Shown: positions 1 through 5,678, counted from the stretch's first letter. The stretch: DNA of 5,753 nucleotides from an uncultured Verrucomicrobium sp. (GCA_903889845.1 CAISZB010000202.1:1-5753); one strand, 5' to 3'. Made by a program: numbers and translations. Notes: generated by a model not told the origin, from the letters alone.

Positions 1-22
1 AGGCAAGCGTAGCGATTCTACC

Positions 23-38
23 CGGTCCCGAAGGGCCG
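23..38 (-). terminator. Possible 3'-end hairpin after the VOC gene
   Basis: One base beyond the VOC stop codon, the minus strand reads CGGCCC-TTCG-GGACCG. This can fold into a short GC stem closed by a cUUCGg tetraloop with one internal C-A mismatch, or alternatively a TTC loop with a bulged A. A second, weaker stem (GTAG/CTAC, bases 9-21) follows. No run of T follows on the minus strand, so this is not a classical intrinsic terminator. It could instead be a 3'-end stabilising stem or chance structure in GC-rich DNA. It is the only terminator-like structure I could find at the end of the five-gene run. Confidence 0.25.
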
Positions 39-39
39 C

Positions 40-465
40 TCAGGTCAACTCATTCTGAAAAAACTCCACGATCTCCCCGCCCGGCGCGCGGACGAAGGAG
101 ATGCGGACCGGAACCTCGGGAGGAAGCCCCGCCTTGCTCGTATTCTTGATCGTCACATCGGTCGGGACCATCGTCTCGACGGCACCGAGGGAGAGGGCCA
201 GCTTGTGGGCCGCGTCGACGTCGGGGGTGCGAATTGCGAAATGGACGATCCCCTCGGAGACCGCCCCCGGCTTCCCGCCCGCGAAGACCTCGACGTAATT
301 GCCGTCGCCGCTGTCGAGCATGATCGCCCGGCCGTCCCCCTCCCCCCAGGAGATCTTCTCCGCAAAACCGAGCTTCGTGTAAAAAGCGACCGCCGCGTCG
401 AAGTCGACGACCTTGATCGCCGTGTGATGAAAGCCGCCGCCGATGACCGTGTTCTTGTGTGCCAT
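40..465 (-). CDS. VOC-family (glyoxalase/bleomycin-resistance/dioxygenase fold) protein
   Basis: This 141-residue protein has the length of a single two-module VOC domain. The first beta strand carries FHHTAIKV (residues 12-19), followed by a helix with DFDAAVAFYTKLGF (21-34). The second module starts at IVHFAIRT (73-80) and ends at GGEIVEFFQ (129-137). Candidate metal ligands are His14, Glu59 (YVEVF), His75 and Glu134, the H/E/H/E set seen in glyoxalase I-type members, so a metal-dependent enzyme is plausible. Family members include lactoylglutathione lyase, methylmalonyl-CoA epimerase, dioxygenases and antibiotic-binding proteins, and the sequence alone does not settle the substrate. It is probably cytoplasmic, since no signal peptide is visible. 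It lies 10 bases after the DJ-1/PfpI gene and is probably the last gene of the operon. Its start has no Shine-Dalgarno; the 10-base gap is nine pyrimidines and one A. The pairing with a DJ-1-family gene hints at aldehyde detoxification, which is inference. Confidence 0.9.
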   Translation of the reverse strand: MAHKNTVIGGGFHHTAIKVVDFDAAVAFYTKLGFAEKISWGEGDGRAIMLDSGDGNYVEVFAGGKPGAVSEGIVHFAIRTPDVDAAHKLALSLGAVETMVPTDVTIKNTSKAGLPPEVPVRISFVRAPGGEIVEFFQNELT

Positions 466-475
466 AAGAGTGGGA

Positions 476-1042
476 TTAAAGCTTCGCGCACAGACCGCCG
501 TTCACCTTCTCCACCATTTCCGGTCCCATGAGGCGCCAGACGAGGGCAAGGGCGAACTCGACCGCGCTTCCGGCGGCGAGGCTGGTGATGAGGTTGCCGT
601 TCGCGGCGGTGACGACGCGCTCCCCCGCCGCGAGGCGGGAGGAGGGAAACTGGGGCTGAACGGAAGGATGGCAGATCATCTTCTCCCCGGTCATGAATTC
701 CCAATCGAGGAGGAGCGAGGGCGCGGCGCAGATCGCGCCCAGGAGGCGGCCCGCCTCGATCTGCCGCTCGACGACGGCCTTCACCCGCCCATCGATCTTC
801 ATGTGGGCGACGCCGTCGGCCCCGCCCGGCAGGACGACGAGGTCGTAGGCGTTCTCGACCACGTCACTCAGGTCGATGTCGGCCAGGTGGCGCGTCTTCC
901 GGGAGGCGATGAGGATGCCGGGGATCGTCCCGGCGACCGTCGTCTCGATCCCGGCGCGGCGGAGGATGTCGATCGTCGCGATGGCCTCGATTTCCTCGAA
1001 GCCGGGGGCCAGAATCACCAAGGCAGTCTTGCTCATCGTCAT
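476..1042 (-). CDS. DJ-1/PfpI (YajL-like) family protein
   Basis: This 188-residue protein matches the DJ-1 subfamily throughout its length. It begins TALVILAPGFEEIEA (residues 6-20). Glu19 is the acidic residue that hydrogen-bonds the nucleophile in DJ-1, the glycine-rich LPGGADG lies at 71-77, and the nucleophile elbow GAICAAPSLL (102-111) holds Cys105. His125 in CHPS matches the conserved DJ-1 histidine. The family includes redox-sensing chaperone-like proteins and reported glyoxalase III/deglycase activities. Which activity applies here is open, and the deglycase assignment is disputed in the literature. Two starts are possible: ATG at 1042 (AAGGA 10 bases upstream) or ATG at 1036 (AGGGAG 7 bases upstream), giving MSKTALVI and 186 residues. 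The shorter form resembles DJ-1 N-termini slightly better. This is the only gene in the minus-strand run with a recognisable purine-rich ribosome-binding site. It starts 27 bases after the PgsA fusion gene. Confidence 0.92.
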   Translation of the reverse strand: MTMSKTALVILAPGFEEIEAIATIDILRRAGIETTVAGTIPGILIASRKTRHLADIDLSDVVENAYDLVVLPGGADGVAHMKIDGRVKAVVERQIEAGRLLGAICAAPSLLLDWEFMTGEKMICHPSVQPQFPSSRLAAGERVVTAANGNLITSLAAGSAVEFALALVWRLMGPEMVEKVNGGLCAKL

Positions 1043-1069
1043 TCTCCCTTTTTCCTTTTTTTAAGGCGT

Positions 1070-2311
1070 TTAAAACTCGGTCAGCTTTGCACCAGGCAAA
1101 GCCGCTTCGATCTTCCCGACCTGCGCCCGATAATCGGCCTCACCCAGCACCGGATCGGACTCCGTCCAATCGAGCGGCAACTCGACCCACGACTTGCACC
1201 CGTCGTAGGCCTTCTCCCACACGATCTCCCGCGGCTGCCGCAGGCGGTGGACGCGGACCAGGATCGCATGAACCCCGGGCTCCATCCCCGGCTTCACGTA
1301 ATCGAACCGCTCCCGCACCACTTCGGCCTTCCACGGATGGAACGGCGCCAAGGCCTCGACCTCAGCCCACTCCGAAAGATAACCGACATGGGTCACTTCG
1401 GCAAAAAAGGAAACCGCCACCGTGTCGGTCCCCGCCGCCGGGACCTCTTCGAATCCCCCCGCCGTCACCGCGCCAAGACCAAGAGGGAGCTTCTCGGGCA
1501 AAAGCTTCTCCCCCTGCTGGTGAAAGCGCGTGGGCAGGAGCCAGAACCGCTTGTGCTTCACCTTATCGACAGTAAATCCCGACCGCCCCTCGGCGATGCC
1601 CCCCTTGCGCAGAATCAGAATCTGCGCCCCGGCCCCCAGGGAGGCGACGACCGCCTGCCATTCCTTGAAGGCGGGACGAAGGACGGCAGCAGGGACGGAA
1701 GACGCAGGCTCCCCGTCCTTCGACTTCTCATCGAAGAGATGATGATTCTTCCAAAAGTAAATGACCCCGGAGACAACCGTGATGATCAGCGCGAGCCACA
1801 TGAGGTAGACCTGAACCCAGTCGAGAAAGACGAGCGGCGGATTGTCGGGAATCTTCAGCTCGTCGCTGGCGGCCAGGACGAGGGAGACCACGACGAAGAC
1901 CATCTGCGAGATCGTCTTGTGCTTTCCGGCCTTCTCCGCCGCCATGATATAGCCCCGGTTCGCCGCGACGATGCGGAGACCCGTGATGAGAAACTCCCGG
2001 GCAATGATCGCCACCACCATCCACATCGGCGCGCCGTAGGGATCGCCGATCATCCCGACGAAGGCGGCGCTGATCAGGATCTTGTCGGCCAGCGGGTCGA
2101 GGAGCTTCCCCAGGTCGGTCACCAGGTTGTGTTTCCGGGCGATGTACCCGTCGAGCCAGTCGGTGAGGCTCGCCACGACGAAGATCGCGAGGGCGACCGT
2201 CCGGCTGTAGGGGAAATTGATGCTCAGCGCGGCGACGAAAAAGATGCAGAGGACCAGCCGCCCGAGCGAAAGGCGGTTCGGCAGATTGAGCGTGAAGCGG
2301 ATCGGCTTCAT
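1070..2311 (-). CDS. pgsA: Phosphatidylglycerophosphate synthase (PgsA) fused to a C-terminal DUF1802 domain
   Basis: The encoded protein is 413 residues, about twice the usual PgsA length of 180-200. Residues 1-190 form a CDP-alcohol phosphatidyltransferase. The signature D-x2-D-G-x2-A-R-x8-G-x3-D-x3-D is complete (Asp51, Asp54, Gly55, Ala58, Arg59, Gly68, Asp72, Asp76), with several hydrophobic membrane segments (about 15-50, 78-118, 135-148, 160-187). The expected reaction converts CDP-diacylglycerol and glycerol-3-phosphate to phosphatidylglycerol phosphate and CMP at the inner membrane, the committed step to phosphatidylglycerol and cardiolipin. A short charged linker (193-210) leads into AFKEWQAVV (214-222), ILILRKGGIAEGR (231-243), FWLLPTRFHQQ (256-266) and a C-terminal WVELPLDW (375-382), which I recognise as DUF1802, a domain of unknown function. 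There is no in-frame ATG, GTG or TTG between codon 172 and at least codon 250, so the second domain cannot start separately. The frame is open further upstream inside rimO, but that extension (RSPSSPRCG-type sequence) is unlike PgsA. ATG at 2311, 19 bases after the rimO stop, gives a normal N-terminus. No Shine-Dalgarno is seen. Confidence 0.93.
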   Translation of the reverse strand: MKPIRFTLNLPNRLSLGRLVLCIFFVAALSINFPYSRTVALAIFVVASLTDWLDGYIARKHNLVTDLGKLLDPLADKILISAAFVGMIGDPYGAPMWMVVAIIAREFLITGLRIVAANRGYIMAAEKAGKHKTISQMVFVVVSLVLAASDELKIPDNPPLVFLDWVQVYLMWLALIITVVSGVIYFWKNHHLFDEKSKDGEPASSVPAAVLRPAFKEWQAVVASLGAGAQILILRKGGIAEGRSGFTVDKVKHKRFWLLPTRFHQQGEKLLPEKLPLGLGAVTAGGFEEVPAAGTDTVAVSFFAEVTHVGYLSEWAEVEALAPFHPWKAEVVRERFDYVKPGMEPGVHAILVRVHRLRQPREIVWEKAYDGCKSWVELPLDWTESDPVLGEADYRAQVGKIEAALPGAKLTEF

Positions 2312-2330
2312 GGATAAAGGCGACAAGGAT

Positions 2331-3776
2331 TTAGGCCGTGGCCCCGATTTCGGAGAGCCCGGCCCCGGCGACCTGCTCCGGATCGGCCCCCTCGGCGACG
2401 AGGTCGTATTCCCGCGCCTCGGCGATCCGCACCTCGGCGAACTCGGAGACCGCAAGTGAGGGATCGACGAAGACCTGCCCATCGACCTCCGGGGCGTCCC
2501 CCTCGGAACGGGCGATGCCGGGAGCCTCGACGAGGACGCGGAGCGTCTTCCCCTCGAACTGGCGGCCCACCCCGGTGGCCAGCTCCTTCTGGAGCGCCAT
2601 CGCGCGGTTCCAGCGGGCCGCCTTCACCTTGTCGGAGAGCTGCCCCGGCAGCTTCGCCGCGCGGGTCCCCTCCTCCTGGGAGTAGCGGAAGACGCCGAGG
2701 CGGTCGAAACGGGTCTCCTCGATGAAGCCGAGGAGGGTCTCGAAATCGGCCTCGGTCTCGCCGGGGAAACCGACGATGAACGTCGTCCGCAGCGTGACGC
2801 CGGGGATGCCTTGACGGATGCGGGCGACGAGGTCGCGGATGTATTGCTCCGACGTCTCCCGCTGCATCGTCTCCAGCATGTTCTGGGCGATGTGCTGGAG
2901 GGGCATGTCGACGTAGCGCGCCACCTTGTTGCACTTCGCGATCGTCGCGATCAGTTCGTCGCTCCAGTGGGCGGGATGGGTGTAGAGGAGGCGGACCCAG
3001 AAATCGCCCTCGATCTTCTGGAGTTCCTCCAGCAGGTCGCAGAGCGTCTCCCCGCGGCGGGAATCGATCGGCTGACGCGGCCCCGCCTTCTGCTCCCAGC
3101 GGTCCATGCCGAAGTACGTCGTGTCCTGCGAAATCAGGTTCACCTCCCGCACCCCCTCGGCGACGAGGCGGCGGACCTCCGCGACGATCGAGGCAATCGT
3201 CCGGCTCCGGTGCTTCCCCCGGATCTGGGGGATGATGCAGAAAGTGCAGGGATGATTGCATCCCTCGGCGATCTTCACGTAAGCCGTGTGCTTCGGCGTC
3301 AGACGGACGCGCGGCGTGTCGAAGTCGGGGATGTAGGTCGATTTTCCCTCGATGTAACTCGGGGCGGGCTCCGTCTCCTTCTTCTTGCGGGCCGGGAGCC
3401 CCAGGATCTCCTCGATGATCGGGGCGACCTTCGTCACCTGGTCGAGGCCGATGAAGGCATCGACCTCCGGCATCATGCCGGGCAGTTCCTTCGAGAACCG
3501 CTGCGCCATGCACCCGGCGACGATCAGCTTCTGCCCCTTGCGCCGCTTGCTCATCCCGCGCTCCTTGTTCACCTCGAAGATCGCATTGATGCTCTCCTCC
3601 TTCGAGGCGTCGATGAAGGAGCACGTGTTCACGATGAGGACGTCGGCCTCGTCGGCGTCGGCCGTCATCGCCATCCCGGCTTGGCTCAGATGGCCGATCA
3701 TGATCTCCGAGTCGACGAGGTTCTTCGCGCAACCGAGGGAAAGAAGGCCGACGCGAATGGGGACGGGGGAGCTCAT
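2331..3776 (-). CDS. rimO: Ribosomal protein S12 methylthiotransferase RimO
   Basis: This 481-residue radical-SAM enzyme has the three domains of the methylthiotransferase family. The N-terminal MTTase domain (about 8-130) binds one Fe-S cluster through Cys16 (LGCAKNLVDSE), Cys52 (VNTCSFI) and Cys89 (GCMAQR). The radical-SAM core (about 160-390) has the CxxxCxxC motif in GCNHPCTFC (Cys173, Cys177, Cys180). A C-terminal TRAM domain (about 393-470) binds the substrate protein. LSLGCAKNLVDSE and the IIPQIRGKHRSR segment mark RimO rather than MiaB or MtaB. RimO adds a methylthio group to the conserved aspartate of ribosomal protein S12 (Asp88/89). The length is slightly above the E. coli enzyme (about 440), partly through a lysine-rich insert at 128-150. 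It lies 31 bases after the RodZ-like gene and 19 before pgsA, so co-transcription is likely. The start gives a standard N-terminus but has a pyrimidine-rich leader instead of a Shine-Dalgarno. All catalytic cysteines are intact. Confidence 0.97.
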   Translation of the reverse strand: MSSPVPIRVGLLSLGCAKNLVDSEIMIGHLSQAGMAMTADADEADVLIVNTCSFIDASKEESINAIFEVNKERGMSKRRKGQKLIVAGCMAQRFSKELPGMMPEVDAFIGLDQVTKVAPIIEEILGLPARKKKETEPAPSYIEGKSTYIPDFDTPRVRLTPKHTAYVKIAEGCNHPCTFCIIPQIRGKHRSRTIASIVAEVRRLVAEGVREVNLISQDTTYFGMDRWEQKAGPRQPIDSRRGETLCDLLEELQKIEGDFWVRLLYTHPAHWSDELIATIAKCNKVARYVDMPLQHIAQNMLETMQRETSEQYIRDLVARIRQGIPGVTLRTTFIVGFPGETEADFETLLGFIEETRFDRLGVFRYSQEEGTRAAKLPGQLSDKVKAARWNRAMALQKELATGVGRQFEGKTLRVLVEAPGIARSEGDAPEVDGQVFVDPSLAVSEFAEVRIAEAREYDLVAEGADPEQVAGAGLSEIGATA

Positions 3777-3807
3777 GTTGGGAAAAAGGAAAGGGCGTGG
3801 GAGAGGA
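3777..3807 (-). promoter_or_regulatory. Pyrimidine-rich leader before rimO
   Basis: The whole 31-base gap between the RodZ-like stop codon and the rimO ATG contains only four purines on the coding (minus) strand, and ends in CCTTTCCTTTTTCCCAAC before ATG. No purine-rich Shine-Dalgarno is possible within it. A U/C-rich, unstructured leader of this kind is compatible with initiation assisted by ribosomal protein S1 or with coupling to the upstream gene. The role is inferred; only the composition is seen. Confidence 0.35.
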
Positions 3808-4728
3808 TCAGTTCCCCGGAGGGAGGGAGAAATCGCCCTGGGCGCGGGCGTCGCTGTGGTAGGTCTCTCCGTTGAAAATGGCCGTGATCAGGGCGGGAAT
3901 CGCGATCCGAAGCTGGAACTTCAGCCCCGAGAAATGGAGCTCCGAACCCGACTTCATGACGCCGGAGAAGAGCTCCTTGTTCTGCCCGTTCTCCGTCAGC
4001 GCGACGCGGACCCAGCAATCGTCCGTGGCGCGGAGGACCAGATTGTCCGCCACGGCGGGCGAGGCGACGGGCACCGCCCCGGTCGCGGTCGCGGTTTGGG
4101 CGGCAGAGGAGGCCGAGGTCGAGGCGGGCGAAGCTGGAACCGCCACGGCCTGCGCGGCGGCGACGGGTTCCGCATCGGACGTGACGGGAGTGGCCTTCGC
4201 CACCGGCGTCGCGCTGTCCCCGGCACCATCGACGGCGACGGCCTTCGCCACAGGCACCTCGTCCTTCTTGGTCGTCGGGGCCGCTGCGGCCTGCGCGGCC
4301 TGGAGCTGCGCGATTTTCTTCCGCGCGTCGGGCAGGACCAACTTCAACCGCATCCCCAGGATCGCGGCGACCGAAGCAATGATCGCCACGGTAAAGAGGA
4401 GCGCCAACCCGCGCGGGGAAAGAAGCTTCTTCCACCGGGGCTCGACCGGGATGCAATGGACGGGCGAGGAAGCCAGATAAACCTCCTCCCCTTCGACAGC
4501 CAGGACCTTGTCCAGCTCGTGAAGGATCTTCGCCTCGTTCAGGCCGAGGGATTTCGCGTAGATGCGGACGAAACCGCGGACATAGGCAGGCGCCGGGAAC
4601 TTTCCATACTCCTCTCCTTCCAGGAGGAGAATCTGCTGTTCCTTGATCTTCGTCGCCTTGGCGGCGGCCTTCGGGGTCCATCCCCGGGCATGCCGCGCCT
4701 CGCGCAATTGGGCACCTACACTTTTCAT
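3808..4728 (-). CDS. rodZ: RodZ-like cytoskeletal membrane protein (HTH, transmembrane segment, DUF4115)
   Basis: From ATG at 4728 the protein is 306 residues. Residues 3-70 form the HTH_25-type Xre-like domain (GAQLREARHARGW ... YVRGFVRIYAKSLGL). Aligned from memory with E. coli RodZ, Tyr49 and Phe53 fall where the MreB-contacting Phe60 and Tyr64 lie. A basic stretch (Arg98, Lys100, Lys101, Arg106) precedes one transmembrane helix (about 107-126), so the HTH should be cytoplasmic. A low-complexity Ala/Val/Thr/Pro linker (135-226) with PVAKA-like repeats leads to a DUF4115-type beta domain (227-293; DDCWVRVAL, FSGVMKSGSELHF), predicted outside the membrane. RodZ links MreB to the wall-elongation machinery. 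The frame stays open upstream to a GTG at 4857 (43 more residues), but that extension is not homologous to RodZ, and the HTH begins right after Met at 4728. No Shine-Dalgarno is seen. First gene of the presumed operon. Whether this organism has MreB cannot be seen here, so the exact role is inferred. Confidence 0.85.
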   Translation of the reverse strand: MKSVGAQLREARHARGWTPKAAAKATKIKEQQILLLEGEEYGKFPAPAYVRGFVRIYAKSLGLNEAKILHELDKVLAVEGEEVYLASSPVHCIPVEPRWKKLLSPRGLALLFTVAIIASVAAILGMRLKLVLPDARKKIAQLQAAQAAAAPTTKKDEVPVAKAVAVDGAGDSATPVAKATPVTSDAEPVAAAQAVAVPASPASTSASSAAQTATATGAVPVASPAVADNLVLRATDDCWVRVALTENGQNKELFSGVMKSGSELHFSGLKFQLRIAIPALITAIFNGETYHSDARAQGDFSLPPGN

Positions 4729-4743
4729 GGTAAAAGAGAGGAC

Positions 4744-4772
4744 AGGGTAGGCAGGCCCTCCCGGCTTGGCAA
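4744..4772 (-). promoter_or_regulatory. Candidate sigma-70-type promoter for the minus-strand operon
   Basis: On the minus strand, TTGCCA (4772-4767, five of six to the -35 consensus) is followed by a 17-base spacer and TACCCT (4749-4744, three of six to the -10 consensus). The predicted transcription start would fall about 8-10 bases before the RodZ-like ATG, giving a very short leader. The -10 match is poor, so this is tentative. It is the best -35/-10 pair I found by eye between 4729 and 4908 for this direction. Confidence 0.3.
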
Positions 4773-4834
4773 GGCCCTCTTCAGAGAAGATTCGCCCACT
4801 TCCAGCCCCCAAGAAATCGATGAAGATGGCGAAT

Positions 4835-4849
4835 AAAAGTAAAACTTTT
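4835..4849. repeat. Small AT-rich inverted repeat in the divergent intergenic region
   Basis: AAAAGT-AAA-ACTTTT is a perfect 6-base inverted repeat with a 3-base centre. It stands out as an AT-rich island in GC-rich DNA between two divergent transcription units. It could be an operator or simply promoter-proximal AT-rich DNA. It is too short to form a stable hairpin of consequence, and no matching second copy was noticed. Confidence 0.3.
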
Positions 4850-4868
4850 CCCAGCACGAACGCGGGTA

Positions 4869-4898
4869 TTGCAACTTCTCCATATCACGGGCTACATT
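4869..4898 (+). promoter_or_regulatory. Candidate sigma-70-type promoter for the plus-strand coiled-coil genes
   Basis: TTGCAA (4869-4874, four of six) is followed by an 18-base spacer and TACATT (4893-4898, four of six), within the AT-richer stretch CTACATTTTATCTGG. The transcription start would lie around 4905, only a few bases before the ATG at 4909. The message would then be nearly leaderless, which fits the absence of a Shine-Dalgarno there. TTGCAA is self-complementary, so it also reads on the minus strand, but no -10 at suitable spacing follows in that direction. Confidence 0.35.
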
Positions 4899-4908
4899 TT
4901 ATCTGGAT

Positions 4909-5307
4909 ATGAGCGGCCTTCTCCCGAAGTTGGGTCTTTTCCTTCTCGGCGCCCTCGTCGGCGTGGGCGGCGTCTACCAGTACTGGGCCAAGCCGAAAAT
5001 CGCCGCCTCCCAGAACGCGGCCCAAGTAGCGAAGGACGATGAGATCACCACCCGCCAGGAATTGACGAATCAGCTTGAGATCGCGAACGGGAAGATCGCC
5101 GGCGATCAGCAGACCATGAAATCGCTCCAGGACGACACCATCGCCCAGGTCACGAACATCACCGGCGAAGCCAAGGCCAAGGTCGACAACCTCCTCCGCA
5201 CCGCGGGCTACGAAAAAGAGCGCAACGACCAATTGGAAAAAAGCGTGGCCAAACTCCAAAGCCAACTGGACCAACTAAAACAAGGCACCACGGCGGGGAC
5301 ACCGTGA
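4909..5307 (+). CDS. Small membrane-anchored coiled-coil protein, family not recognised
   Basis: This 132-residue protein has one hydrophobic, glycine-rich N-terminal segment (LGLFLLGALVGVGGVYQYW, about 8-26) followed by the basic WAKPK. Residues about 31-125 are hydrophilic, rich in Gln, Ala, Lys, Asp and Glu, and look like one long coiled coil (EIANGKIAGDQQTMKSLQ at 57-74; EKERNDQLEKSVAKLQSQLDQ at 102-122). The short tail is GTTAGTP. No lipobox or obvious signal-peptidase site is visible, so an uncleaved membrane anchor is likeliest. Topology is uncertain because positive charge is low on both sides. It is the first gene of a two-gene plus-strand unit, and its product is clearly a paralogue of the next one. 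It is divergent from the rodZ-rimO-pgsA operon, but nothing shows a functional link. I do not assign a function; generic possibilities are an envelope spacer, a scaffold or a multimerising anchor. Codon bias at third positions (mostly C/G) supports real coding. Confidence 0.82.
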   Translation: MSGLLPKLGLFLLGALVGVGGVYQYWAKPKIAASQNAAQVAKDDEITTRQELTNQLEIANGKIAGDQQTMKSLQDDTIAQVTNITGEAKAKVDNLLRTAGYEKERNDQLEKSVAKLQSQLDQLKQGTTAGTP

Positions 5308-5678
5308 TGAAATCAATCCTCATCAAGGCGGTCCTGTTCCTGCTTGGCGCCGGCCTGGGCGGCGGCGGCATCTATCTGGGCTGGGCCAAGCCGCAGATTG
5401 CGGCGGCCCAGGCGGAAGCCCAGGCCGCCCAGGACAAGGCGACCCGCACCCACACGGAATTGGGCGGCCAGATGGAAATCGCGAACGGCCGGATCACCGC
5501 CGACCAGCAGGCCATCAAATCGCTTCAGCAAGCCGCCGACAGCCAGATCTCCGCAGCCCTCGCCGAGGCCAAGGGAAAGGTCGCCGCCGCCGCCAAGACG
5601 GCCGCCGCCGAGAAAGACCGCCACGACACCTTGTCCAAGACCGTCTCCGACCTTCAAGATCAAATCGCCCAGGCAAAG
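4939..5678 (+). repeat. Tandem gene duplication (two diverged copies, period 398 bases)
   Basis: The coding regions 4939-5280 and 5337-5678 align codon for codon without gaps at an offset of 398 bases. Exact blocks survive at the DNA level, such as TGGGCCAAGCCG (4984-4995 and 5382-5393) and ATCGCGAACGG (5080-5090 and 5478-5488). Over residues 1-124 the products share 62 identical positions by hand count. The copies are diverged, so this is an old duplication rather than a recent repeat. Confidence 0.8.

Noticed and set aside
1043..1069. Poly-A/T stretch between pgsA and the DJ-1 gene as an intrinsic terminator
   Set aside because: On the minus strand the run is A-rich (AAAAAAAGGAAAAAGGG), not T-rich, and no stem precedes it. 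It reads better as the ribosome-binding region of the DJ-1 gene.
1070..1680. DUF1802 as a separate gene downstream of pgsA
   Set aside because: No in-frame ATG, GTG or TTG occurs between codon 172 and about codon 250 of the fused frame, and there is no stop between the halves.
443..2317. A 624-codon plus-strand open frame
   Set aside because: It lies antisense to the DJ-1 and PgsA-DUF1802 genes. The translation is Arg/Asp/Gly/His-rich with no recognisable domain and mirrors the codon bias of the minus-strand genes, as expected in GC-rich DNA.
2312..2482. N-terminal extension of PgsA into rimO (57 codons)
   Set aside because: The extension is Arg/Ser/Pro-rich shadow sequence of rimO and unlike PgsA; the methionine at 2311 gives a normal PgsA N-terminus. 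An in-frame TTG five codons upstream is also possible but has no supporting signal.
2308..3732. A 474-codon minus-strand frame overlapping rimO in another frame
   Set aside because: It lies inside rimO in an alternative frame. Extreme Arg/Gly/Pro content and no domain; rimO has the full set of conserved cysteines.
2811..3875. A 354-codon plus-strand open frame opposite rimO
   Set aside because: It is antisense to the catalytic core of rimO and has a leucine/arginine/aspartate-rich composition typical of reverse-complement shadows.
4141..4300. Direct repeats in the RodZ linker suggestive of a minisatellite or CRISPR-like array
   Set aside because: The repetition is degenerate Ala/Val/Pro/Thr coding sequence (PVAKA, PVAAA) within a flexible linker, with no regular period and no unique spacers.
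3385..4836. A 483-codon plus-strand open frame opposite rimO and rodZ
   Set aside because: It is antisense to two genes with clear domain evidence. The product is low-complexity (Gly/Arg/Asp-rich) with no plausible motifs, so it is a shadow frame.
4885..5274. Minus-strand 129-codon frame opposite the first coiled-coil gene
   Set aside because: The plus-strand frame has a credible membrane anchor, coiled coil and a paralogue next to it. The minus-strand product looks hydrophobic only because it mirrors coiled-coil codons (GAC/AAG/CAG).
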